From Streptosporangiaceae bacterium (GTDB lineage: Bacteria > Actinomycetota > Actinomycetes > Streptosporangiales > Streptosporangiaceae): 5,149 bases of DNA. The stretch spans positions 1 through 5,149 of the forward strand of contig JASIBJ010000568.1 in assembly GCA_030045215.1 (NCBI GenBank), in the 5' to 3' direction. The notes under the pieces were generated by a model. That model searched no databases. It saw nothing but the letters and a program-made list of their open reading frames with translations, and was not told the origin of the DNA. This document shows, piece by piece, positions 1 to 5,149 of the stretch; the stretch's first letter is position 1, and each line of letters opens with the position of its first letter. The translations under genes were made by a program, and so were the position numbers.

Positions 1-107
1 TCCACGAGCGGCTGGGTAGCCGGCACCAGCGGCAGCCCGTCAGACCAGCCCTGCTCGTAGCAGTGCTCGATGGCCGCCTGCGCGGCGTCGGGGTCGAGTA
101 CGGTCAC
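1..107 (-). CDS. 5' end of an unnamed gene coupled to the UGSC gene (partial, runs off left edge)
   Basis: Only the first 35 codons and part of the next are present; the rest lies beyond the left edge. The start is a GTG at 105-107 that overlaps the TGA stop of the UGSC gene (GTGA at 104-107), so translation is probably coupled. The peptide begins MTVLDPDAAQAAIEHCYEQG and continues WSDGLPLVPATQPLV. The core Cys-Tyr-Glu-x-Gly-Trp-(S/T)-Asp-Gly-Leu-Pro-x-Val-Pro (residues 16-29) is a motif I recall at the N terminus of a conserved bacterial family of unknown function often found beside UGSC proteins; this is from memory, not a search. Codon use is GC-rich at third positions like its neighbours. 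The only ribosome-site candidate is a weak GCAGAG about 8 bases upstream, which fits coupling. No enzymatic function can be assigned. The reading frame is well supported by the overlap and motif; family assignment is tentative. Confidence 0.72.
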   Translation of the reverse strand, partial: MTVLDPDAAQAAIEHCYEQGWSDGLPLVPATQPLV

Positions 108-694
108 GGGCTTGACTCTGCAGCCTCGGCGGGACGACTGCCAGGACTCCCCGGATGGGTGAGCATCGCCAGCACCTCCGGCGCCAGCCGCTTGGCCCGC
201 TGCCGGACCTGGTCGGCGTCGAGCACGGCCACCGGATGCTCGGTGAGCAGGTACGGGTAGCCGGGCGCGCCGCGCAGTTCGGCCATCGCGCTCGCGGTGA
301 CCGCAAACGCGTCACTGCAGATGACCGCCGCGGGTACGCCGGCCTGCTCGAACACGATGCCGTCGGCCACCGCGGACGCGCTGCAGGACCCGCAGTCGCC
401 GACGCCGGTCACCACGACGTCGCAGTCCTGGCGGAATCGCTCGACCAGGTCGGCGGGTGCCGGCGCGGCGAAGTTCGGCTTGGTCTCGGCGATCGTCACG
501 GACATGGCGTGATCGGAGGTCAGCAGGTCGCCGATCTCCGCCAGCAGCAGCGCCGCATTGTGCTTGGTGTTGTTCAACAGGCCTACGCGCAGGCCGGCCG
601 GGTCCGCCCGGCGGGGCGCGAGCTCGAACCCTGCGGCCGGAACGGTGGCGGCGACGTCGGCCCGGCCCGTCGGGTCGAGGATGGCGTTCGGCAT
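104..694 (-). CDS. UGSC-family protein, cysteine form (CGSC motif)
   Basis: A 196-residue protein matching the UGSC (seleno)protein family, named for a Sec-Gly-Ser-Cys motif. Here the motif is GVGDCGSCSAS (residues 97-107) with Cys101 and Cys104. Both are TGC codons (383-394 on the plus strand), so this is a cysteine homologue with no selenocysteine recoding. Other family-like landmarks are LRVGLLNNTKHNA (residues 35-47), KPNFAAPAP (72-80), DVVVTG before the motif, and a late YPYLLTEHP (146-154). No signal peptide or membrane segment is visible, so it is probably cytoplasmic. The family's biochemical role is not established as far as I know; the CxxC-like pair suggests thiol redox or thiol-dependent catalysis (inference). 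The ATG start is set by a GAGGGAG-type ribosome site 8 bases upstream and follows the alcohol dehydrogenase stop by 21 bases. The last 15 or so residues are Ser/Pro/Ala-rich and look like an unstructured tail. Its stop overlaps the start of the next gene. Confidence 0.85.
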   Translation of the reverse strand: MPNAILDPTGRADVAATVPAAGFELAPRRADPAGLRVGLLNNTKHNAALLLAEIGDLLTSDHAMSVTIAETKPNFAAPAPADLVERFRQDCDVVVTGVGDCGSCSASAVADGIVFEQAGVPAAVICSDAFAVTASAMAELRGAPGYPYLLTEHPVAVLDADQVRQRAKRLAPEVLAMLTHPGSPGSRPAEAAESSP

Positions 695-702
695 GACAGG
701 AA

Positions 703-710
703 CTCCCTCT
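703..710 (-). promoter_or_regulatory. Ribosome binding site of the UGSC gene
   Basis: The minus strand reads AGAGGGAG, then 8 bases, then the ATG at 692-694. It lies in the 21-base gap after the TAA stop of the upstream alcohol dehydrogenase and supports this start codon. Confidence 0.7.
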
Positions 711-715
711 CAGGA

Positions 716-1849
716 TTACTCGGGCGGCTCGTGTTCGTGGACGATCACGCCGCGGATGTTCTTGCCGTCATTCATGTCCTGGTAGGCCTCGTTCACCTGG
801 TCGAGGCGGTACTTGCGGGTGACCAGCTCGTCGAGCTTGAGATCGCCTGAGCGGTAGAGGCGCAGCAGCCTCGGGATGTCGTACAGCGGGTTGCTGTCGC
901 CGAACAGCGCGCCCCGGATCTGGCGCATGTAGCTGATCAGGAAGCCCGCGGGCAGGTGCACGGCGTGCTCGTCGAAGTGACCGACCGCGGTGATCGTCAC
1001 CTTGCCGCCCTTGCCGGTCATCAGGACAGCAGCATTCACCATGTCCTCGGTGACGACCCCCGGCGTGAGGATGACGTGGTCGGCAAGCTGGCCCCAGGTT
1101 GTCTCCACGACGAACTCATGGGCCTGCTGCGCGGTCGCGAACGCGCGCGTCGCGCCGAAGACCGTGGTGGCCATCTCCCGCTTGAACTCGACCGGGTCGA
1201 CAACGATGACGTCCTTCGCGCCCGCGAACCTGGCGCCCTGCACGGCGTTGCTGCCGACGCCACCCGCACCGAAGATCACGACGGTGTCGCCGGCCCTCAC
1301 TCCGGCCGCGTGCACCGCCGATCCCCAGCCGGTGGGAACGCCGCAGCCGACCAGGCACGCGATCTCCCAGGGGATCTCGTCCACGAGCGGCACGCAGGCC
1401 CACTCGGACACCACGGCGTACTGCGAGAACGTGCCGAGCGTGCAGAAGCCACCCAGGTCCTCCTGGCCGAGGTGGAATCGGAATGTGCCGTCGAGGAACA
1501 TGCCGGTGCCTGCGTTGAGGCCCTTCACGCACATGTTCTGATGGCCGGTCGAGCATGGCCGGCAGGCACCGCAGGCCGGGATGTAGGAACAGACAATCCG
1601 GTCGCCTGGCTTGACCCGGCGCACGTCAGGACCGACCGACTCGACGATGCCCGCGCCCTCGTGGCCTCCGACGACCGGCAGCCGCACCCTGGCGTCTCCG
1701 GTGGTGATGTGGTCGTCGGAGTGGCACAGCCCGGCCGCCATCAGCTGCACCCGGACCTCGTGTGCCTTCGGGTCGTCGAGCTCCAGGTCGGCTATCTCCC
1801 AGCCAACATGCGGGGCCCTGGCGATCGCGGCGCGCGTCGTGATCTGCAT
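716..1849 (-). CDS. NDMA-dependent zinc alcohol dehydrogenase (Rxyl_3153-type), complete copy
   Basis: A 377-residue medium-chain zinc alcohol dehydrogenase oxidising an alcohol to an aldehyde or ketone in the cytoplasm. Visible features: catalytic-zinc residues Cys42 (GLCHSD), His63-Glu64 (GGHEGAG) and Cys169 (GCGVPTGWG); structural-zinc cysteines 93, 96, 99 and 107 (PACGACRPCSTGHQNMC); Rossmann loop GAGGVG at 194-199; and Asp218 in VIVVDP, which favours NAD over NADP. The DGTFRFH segment (120-126) and the DGKNIRGVIVH ending are typical of the NDMA-dependent family (TIGR03989/Rxyl_3153, related to mycobacterial AdhD). In related enzymes NAD is held tightly and recycled by an external acceptor, for which mycofactocin is the proposed natural partner; that is family knowledge, not seen here. 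Length is normal. The ATG follows a strong GGAAGGAAG site. The gene begins 13 bases after the oxidoreductase stop. Compared with the partial copy at 4397-5149 it has a 3-residue and a 1-residue insertion and a short EPPE tail. The substrate is unknown. Confidence 0.93.
   Translation of the reverse strand: MQITTRAAIARAPHVGWEIADLELDDPKAHEVRVQLMAAGLCHSDDHITTGDARVRLPVVGGHEGAGIVESVGPDVRRVKPGDRIVCSYIPACGACRPCSTGHQNMCVKGLNAGTGMFLDGTFRFHLGQEDLGGFCTLGTFSQYAVVSEWACVPLVDEIPWEIACLVGCGVPTGWGSAVHAAGVRAGDTVVIFGAGGVGSNAVQGARFAGAKDVIVVDPVEFKREMATTVFGATRAFATAQQAHEFVVETTWGQLADHVILTPGVVTEDMVNAAVLMTGKGGKVTITAVGHFDEHAVHLPAGFLISYMRQIRGALFGDSNPLYDIPRLLRLYRSGDLKLDELVTRKYRLDQVNEAYQDMNDGKNIRGVIVHEHEPPE
744..769. repeat. 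Direct repeat copy 1 in alcohol dehydrogenase paralogue 3' ends
   Basis: These 26 bases are identical to 4413-4438, in the same orientation, and encode the conserved GKNIRGVI region near the C terminus of both alcohol dehydrogenases. Similarity continues imperfectly on both sides. It reflects gene paralogy under protein-level constraint and not a mobile or regulatory repeat. Confidence 0.8.
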
Positions 1850-1853
1850 GGCG

Positions 1854-1862
1854 CTTCCTTCC
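1854..1862 (-). promoter_or_regulatory. Ribosome binding site of the complete alcohol dehydrogenase gene
   Basis: The minus strand reads GGAAGGAAG directly after the TGA stop of the upstream oxidoreductase (1863-1865) and 4 bases before the ATG at 1847-1849. The duplicated GGAAG gives two overlapping Shine-Dalgarno registers and fills most of the 13-base gap. It suggests this gene is initiated independently of coupling. Confidence 0.75.
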
Positions 1863-2885
1863 TCACGGGGCTGTGCCAGCCCAAGGGGATCCTCCGTGTC
1901 CTCCCGCGGTGGCGAGCTCGGGAATGACCTCGGCGCCGATGAGCGCGATGTGATCCAGGTCGTGGATGTCGAAGATGTGCAGGTACACGGTGTCGGCGCC
2001 GGCCTCGGCGAGGTCGGCGATGCGCTCGCTCAGCAGTTCGGGCGGGCCGATCAGCATCGACTCGCGAATGCGGGGCGAGCCGACGATCGCGGCCCGGCGC
2101 TCGGCCTCGGCCTGAGAGGACCCGATCGCCACCGGGATGAAGCCCGACAGCCGGGCGCCCAGGGGATCGCGGCCGATGGCCTCGCAGGCCCGGCCGAACA
2201 CCGCGAACCGGTCGCGTGCCTCGGCGACCGTGCTCAGCGCGGAGTTGAACTCGGTGGCAAACCGGGCGGCAATGGCCGGCGTGCGGCGCGGCCCGCCGCC
2301 GCCCACGATGATCGGCGGGTGCGGCCGCTGCGTGACCCGCGGCGGCGTGCGGTTGTTCTCGACCCGGTAGTAGCGGCCCTCGAACGAAAACGCGGGGGGT
2401 CGAGGGTGGTCGTCTCCCTGGGCCAGCTCGGCGTTCTCCGGCCCGGCGAGCCAGAGGCCGGTGATGATCTCGAGCTGCTCCTCCAGCCGGTCGAAGCGCT
2501 CCCGCATCGGCGGGAACGCAAGCCCGAAGGCAGCGTGCTCGCGCTCGTACCAGCCGGTCCCGATGCCCAGCTCGACCCGGCCCCCGCTCATCTGATCGAC
2601 CGACGCCACGATGGCCGCGAGCAGGCCGGGAGCCCGGAAAGTGGCGGCCGTCATGAGGGAGCCGAGCCGGATCGTGGTGGTGTCGCGAGCCAGCCCGCCC
2701 AGGGTGGTCCAGCAATCGGTGGGCTCGTAGTCGGCGTCGTTCGGATCGACGCCGAACAGGTGATCGGACCGGAAGAACGCGTCGAAGCCGGCCCGCTCGG
2801 TCGCGAGCGCCAGCGCGAGGATGTCGTCGTACCGCGCGCCGTGCCTGGGCTCCATCAACACCCGCAGTCGAACCGGCCCGCTCAT
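1863..2885 (-). CDS. Luciferase-like, probably F420-dependent oxidoreductase (Rv1855c-type)
   Basis: A 340-residue TIM-barrel protein of the LLM class (bacterial luciferase-like, F420 or FMN dependent). Family signatures are: strand-one LRVLMEP (residues 7-13), ATERAGFDAFFRSDHLFG (28-45), TTIRLGSLMTAATFRAPGLL (70-89), DQMSGGRVELGIGTGWYERE (97-116), and PHPPIIVGGGGPRRTPAIAARFA (188-210). The segment order and the EP...YDDILALALATERAGFDAFFRSDH start resemble the actinobacterial Rv1855c-type F420-dependent family (TIGR03560), from memory. The cofactor is inferred; FMN with a separate reductase is the alternative. It has no signal peptide and is likely cytoplasmic. The open frame extends much further upstream (to 3398), but that part is antiparallel-frame shadow of the aldehyde dehydrogenase. 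The ATG at 2883-2885 is chosen because the family homology begins there and it overlaps the aldehyde dehydrogenase stop by 4 bases (ATGA). Only a weak GGGGCGG site precedes it, consistent with coupled translation. The substrate is unknown; hydride transfer to a carbonyl, alkene or alcohol, or monooxygenation, are all possible. Confidence 0.88.
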   Translation of the reverse strand: MSGPVRLRVLMEPRHGARYDDILALALATERAGFDAFFRSDHLFGVDPNDADYEPTDCWTTLGGLARDTTTIRLGSLMTAATFRAPGLLAAIVASVDQMSGGRVELGIGTGWYEREHAAFGLAFPPMRERFDRLEEQLEIITGLWLAGPENAELAQGDDHPRPPAFSFEGRYYRVENNRTPPRVTQRPHPPIIVGGGGPRRTPAIAARFATEFNSALSTVAEARDRFAVFGRACEAIGRDPLGARLSGFIPVAIGSSQAEAERRAAIVGSPRIRESMLIGPPELLSERIADLAEAGADTVYLHIFDIHDLDHIALIGAEVIPELATAGGHGGSPWAGTAP

Positions 2886-4360
2886 GCGACCGCCCCGGTG
2901 CCGCGCAGCGATACGGTCTTGACCTGGGTGTAGTCGAGGACCGAATCCGCGCCCATCGTCCGCCCGAAGCCGCTGTGCTTGTAGCCGCCGAACGGCCCGC
3001 CAATGACCCCGGCGCCGAGCGCGGCGTTCACATGCACCTGGCCCGCCTGCAGCCGCCGGCTCATCCGCACCGCACGGCCCACATCCCTGGTCCAGACCGA
3101 CGCGACCAGGCCATAGTCGGTCCCGTTCGCGACCGCTATCGCCTCGTCCTCGTCGGCGACCGTGAGGACGGAGAGGACCGGCCCGAAAATCTCTTCCCTG
3201 GCGATGCGCATGCCCGGCTCGACTCCGTCGAACAGCGTGGGCTCGACGAAGTAGCCGCTCTGGTACCGGGCGCCGGACGGGACACCCCCGCCGGTGATGA
3301 GCTCGGCTCCCTCTTCCTCGCCAACGCACATGTAATCGAGTACCCGTGAGTGCTGCCTGGCGTTGATCAGCGGGCCCATCTGGACCTGCTCGTGCCACGC
3401 GCCGACCTGAACAGCCTGCATCCGCGTGGCCAGCCGGTCCACCAGTTCCGCGTGCACCCTCTGGTCGGCAATGACGCGGGAGCCGGCCGCGCAGATCTGG
3501 CCGGTGTTGAGCGTGATGCCTGCGACCATTGCCGGGACCGCAGCAGCGAGGTCGGCGTCGGCGAACACGACCTGCGGGGACTTACCGCCCAGCTCCAGGT
3601 GCAGGGGCGTCAGATTTCTGGCGCAGGCCGCCATGACCGACGCCCCGGTGCCGGGCGAGCCGGTGAAGCTCATCCGGCGAACGCCCGGATGCGCCGGGAT
3701 CTCGGCGCCCGCCTCGGTGCCGTAGCCGGTGACCACGTTGATCACGCCGGGCGGGATGCCGGCCTCGAGGGCGAGCCTGGCGAGCGCGAGCGCGGTGAGC
3801 GGCGCGTCCTCGGCCGGCTTGATCACGATCGCGTTACCCGCCGCGATCGCGGGCCCGACGTCGGTGACGAACATCGGCCCGGGAGCATTCCACGGGATGA
3901 CCGCGCCCACTACCCCGTACGGCTCGCGCAGCGTCAGGCCGATGACATCAGGCGACATCGTCGGCAACGACAGGCCGCTGACCTTGTCGGCCTGCCCGGC
4001 GACGAACCGAAGGATCCTGCCCATCGGCGGCGGGCCCCAGGACGGATGGCCGACCTCCAGGCACTCAAGCCTGGCCACCTCCTCCGCGCTGGCATCGATG
4101 AGCTCGGCCCATCGGGCGAGCAGCCGGCCGCGGGTCGTGGCGTCGGTATCGCGCCAGGCGGGAAAGGCTCGCTCGGCGGCCGTGACGGCCAGGTCCACGT
4201 CCGCGCTGCCGCCGCGGGGCACGGCGCCCAGCACGTCACCGGTGGCGGGGTTGATCACGTCGATGGTGCGGCCGTCGCAGGCAGGGACCCACTGGTCCCC
4301 GATCAGGTGCGCGCCGCGGATGATGAGCGGGCTCGTCGGGTCGGCGGAGGTGATAGTCAT
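2882..4360 (-). CDS. NAD(P)-dependent aldehyde dehydrogenase
   Basis: A 492-residue, full-length member of the aldehyde dehydrogenase superfamily, which oxidises an aldehyde to a carboxylic acid through a thioester on the catalytic cysteine. All key residues are present: Asn158 (IPWNAPG, oxyanion hole), Lys181 (IKPAED, cofactor binding), SFTGSPGTG at 231-239 (nucleotide binding), Glu256 (LELGGKSP, general base), Cys290 (NTGQICAAGSRV, nucleophile), and Glu390/Phe392 (EEIFGPV, nicotinamide ribose contact). The C-terminal PFGGYKHSGFGR block (456-467) is also intact. It falls in the broad betaine/aromatic/aliphatic aldehyde dehydrogenase group, so its substrate cannot be read from sequence. The ATG follows a GAGGAA site by 6 bases and lies 36 bases after the stop of the right-edge alcohol dehydrogenase, so it most likely takes the aldehyde made by one or both dehydrogenases (inference). 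Its stop overlaps the start of the luciferase-like oxidoreductase gene. Confidence 0.95.
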   Translation of the reverse strand: MTITSADPTSPLIIRGAHLIGDQWVPACDGRTIDVINPATGDVLGAVPRGGSADVDLAVTAAERAFPAWRDTDATTRGRLLARWAELIDASAEEVARLECLEVGHPSWGPPPMGRILRFVAGQADKVSGLSLPTMSPDVIGLTLREPYGVVGAVIPWNAPGPMFVTDVGPAIAAGNAIVIKPAEDAPLTALALARLALEAGIPPGVINVVTGYGTEAGAEIPAHPGVRRMSFTGSPGTGASVMAACARNLTPLHLELGGKSPQVVFADADLAAAVPAMVAGITLNTGQICAAGSRVIADQRVHAELVDRLATRMQAVQVGAWHEQVQMGPLINARQHSRVLDYMCVGEEEGAELITGGGVPSGARYQSGYFVEPTLFDGVEPGMRIAREEIFGPVLSVLTVADEDEAIAVANGTDYGLVASVWTRDVGRAVRMSRRLQAGQVHVNAALGAGVIGGPFGGYKHSGFGRTMGADSVLDYTQVKTVSLRGTGAVA

Positions 4361-4366
4361 CGCCTG

Positions 4367-4372
4367 TTCCTC
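4367..4372 (-). promoter_or_regulatory. Ribosome binding site of the aldehyde dehydrogenase gene
   Basis: The minus strand reads GAGGAA, 6 bases before the ATG at 4358-4360. It sits within the 36-base gap that is the longest non-coding stretch in the window; I see no hairpin terminator or promoter in that gap. Confidence 0.75.
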
Positions 4373-4396
4373 GGTTACCGTGGGCGGCCGGATCGG

Positions 4397-5149
4397 CTAG
4401 TGCTCGTGCACAATCACGCCGCGGATGTTCTTGCCGTCGAGCATGTCCTGATAGCCGTCGTTGACCTCGTCGAGCCGATACCGGCGGGTGATCAGCTCGT
4501 CGAGCTTCAGGTCGCCCGACTGGTACAGGCCGATCAGCAACGGCACGTCGACGAGCGGGCTGCAGCCGCCGTAGATGGACCCCTGGATCCGGCGCTGGTA
4601 GCCGATCAGCATGCCGGGGTTCTCATCGATCCAGCCTTTGCCCACGGCGGTAATCGTGACCTGTCCGCTCTTGCCGACGACGCTGATTGCGTCGTGGATA
4701 ACCTCGTCGGTCAGGATGCCGACGGTGATGATCGCATGATCGGCGAGCTCACCCCAGGTGGTCTGGACAACGAACTCGTGCGCATCCTTAGCGGTGGCGA
4801 ACGTGTGGGTGGCCCCGAACACCCCGGCCATCTCCCGCTTGAACGGCACGGGATCGACCACGATCACGTTCTTCGCGCCCGCCAGGCTGGCACCCTGGAC
4901 GGCGTTGCTGCCGACGCCGCCGGAGCCGTAGATCACCACGGTGTCTCCCGGCCGGACACCAGCGGCTCGCACCGACGATCCCCAGCCCGTCGGCACGCCG
5001 CACGCCACCAGCGCGGCGACGTCGAACGAGATCTCCTGCGGGATCTTGATGACCGAGAACTCGGAGACGACCGCGTACTGCGAGAACGTGCCGAGTACGC
5101 ACAGCCCGCCGAAGTCCTCGCCATCCTGATGGAACCGGAACGTGCCATC
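4397..5149 (-). CDS. NDMA-dependent zinc alcohol dehydrogenase, second copy (5' end beyond right edge)
   Basis: The frame is open from the right edge to a TAG at 4397-4399, giving 250 residues that begin DGTFRFHQDGEDFGG. They align from residue 120 of the complete copy at 716-1849, so about 119 N-terminal residues, including Cys/His/Glu zinc ligands and the structural-zinc cysteines, lie outside the window. A GTG at 5006-5008 looks like a start but is internal: conserved family sequence continues upstream of it. Visible features are the third catalytic-zinc cysteine in ACGVPTGWG, Rossmann loop GSGGVG, VIVVDP with the NAD-favouring Asp, and the DGKNIRGVIVHEH C terminus. A hand alignment gives 166 identities in 250 residues (about 66%) with the other copy. 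Differences cluster in the segment after ITAVG, which is three residues shorter here, and could alter substrate choice (inference). It is the most promoter-proximal gene seen, followed after 36 bases by the aldehyde dehydrogenase, its likely pathway partner. Confidence 0.92.
   Translation of the reverse strand, partial: DGTFRFHQDGEDFGGLCVLGTFSQYAVVSEFSVIKIPQEISFDVAALVACGVPTGWGSSVRAAGVRPGDTVVIYGSGGVGSNAVQGASLAGAKNVIVVDPVPFKREMAGVFGATHTFATAKDAHEFVVQTTWGELADHAIITVGILTDEVIHDAISVVGKSGQVTITAVGKGWIDENPGMLIGYQRRIQGSIYGGCSPLVDVPLLIGLYQSGDLKLDELITRRYRLDEVNDGYQDMLDGKNIRGVIVHEH
4413..4438. repeat. Direct repeat copy 2 in alcohol dehydrogenase paralogue 3' ends
   Basis: Identical over 26 bases to 744-769, same orientation, about 3.7 kb away. 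Together the two paralogous gene ends bracket the aldehyde dehydrogenase, luciferase-like and complete alcohol dehydrogenase genes, so unequal recombination between them could delete or duplicate that block (inference). Confidence 0.8.

Noticed and set aside
956..1927. Plus-strand open frame of 323 codons
   Set aside because: Antisense to the complete alcohol dehydrogenase, which has all its catalytic and zinc residues; the plus-strand translation is Arg/His/Asp-rich without recognisable domains.
1611..2933. Long plus-strand open frame of 440 codons
   Set aside because: It is antisense to the oxidoreductase and dehydrogenase genes, has a low-complexity Arg/Gly/Asp-rich translation with no family motifs, and is expected in GC-rich coding DNA where stops are rare.
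1792..3003. Minus-strand open frame of 403 codons overlapping the oxidoreductase
   Set aside because: It is an out-of-frame reading of the luciferase-like gene, with an Arg-rich translation typical of a shifted GC-rich frame.
2886..3398. N-terminal extension of the oxidoreductase frame by 171 codons
   Set aside because: This portion is an alternate frame of the aldehyde dehydrogenase gene and has no luciferase-like homology; the family sequence starts at the ATG at 2883-2885.
4361..4396. Possible promoter or terminator in the longest intergenic gap
   Set aside because: Only 36 bases, with a ribosome binding site but no convincing -10/-35 pair, stem-loop or T-run.
5006..5008. GTG as the start of a short 203-residue alcohol dehydrogenase
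   Set aside because: The same frame is open to the window edge and encodes conserved family sequence (DGTFRFH, LGTFSQYAVVSE), so the GTG is an internal valine codon and the gene is simply cut by the edge.

Overview
The window is GC-rich, densely packed bacterial DNA. Codon use and gene families (NDMA-dependent alcohol dehydrogenases, a likely F420-dependent luciferase-like oxidoreductase, a UGSC-type protein) point to an actinobacterium, possibly a soil or metagenome-derived one; the genus cannot be told from this sequence. I see no mobile element, tRNA, rRNA, CRISPR array, promoter or terminator.

All six genes lie on the minus strand, so transcription runs from high to low coordinates. In that order they are: a zinc/NAD alcohol dehydrogenase of the NDMA-dependent type, cut off by the right edge (4397-5149); an aldehyde dehydrogenase (2882-4360); a luciferase-like, probably F420-dependent oxidoreductase (1863-2885); a second, complete NDMA-type alcohol dehydrogenase (716-1849); a UGSC-family protein whose redox motif is Cys-Gly-Ser-Cys (104-694); and the first 35 codons of a gene running off the left edge (1-107), with an N-terminal motif rich in Gly/Trp/Asp/Pro. 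Gaps are 36, -4, 13, 21 and -4 bases. This is the pattern of a single operon, with two stop/start overlaps (ATGA at 2882-2885, GTGA at 104-107) suggesting translational coupling. No untranslated stretch is longer than 36 bases, so the promoter and terminator must lie outside the window.

Functionally this looks like a catabolic oxidation module. Two paralogous alcohol dehydrogenases (about 66% identical by hand alignment) would make an aldehyde, and the aldehyde dehydrogenase would take it to an acid. A flavin/F420-type enzyme would act on the same or a related substrate. The NDMA-dependent family is associated with the redox cofactor mycofactocin, so the cluster may combine mycofactocin, nicotinamide and F420 chemistry. 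The two promoter-distal genes, the UGSC protein and its coupled partner, are the least understood part and the best candidates for new biology. The substrate cannot be deduced from the sequence.
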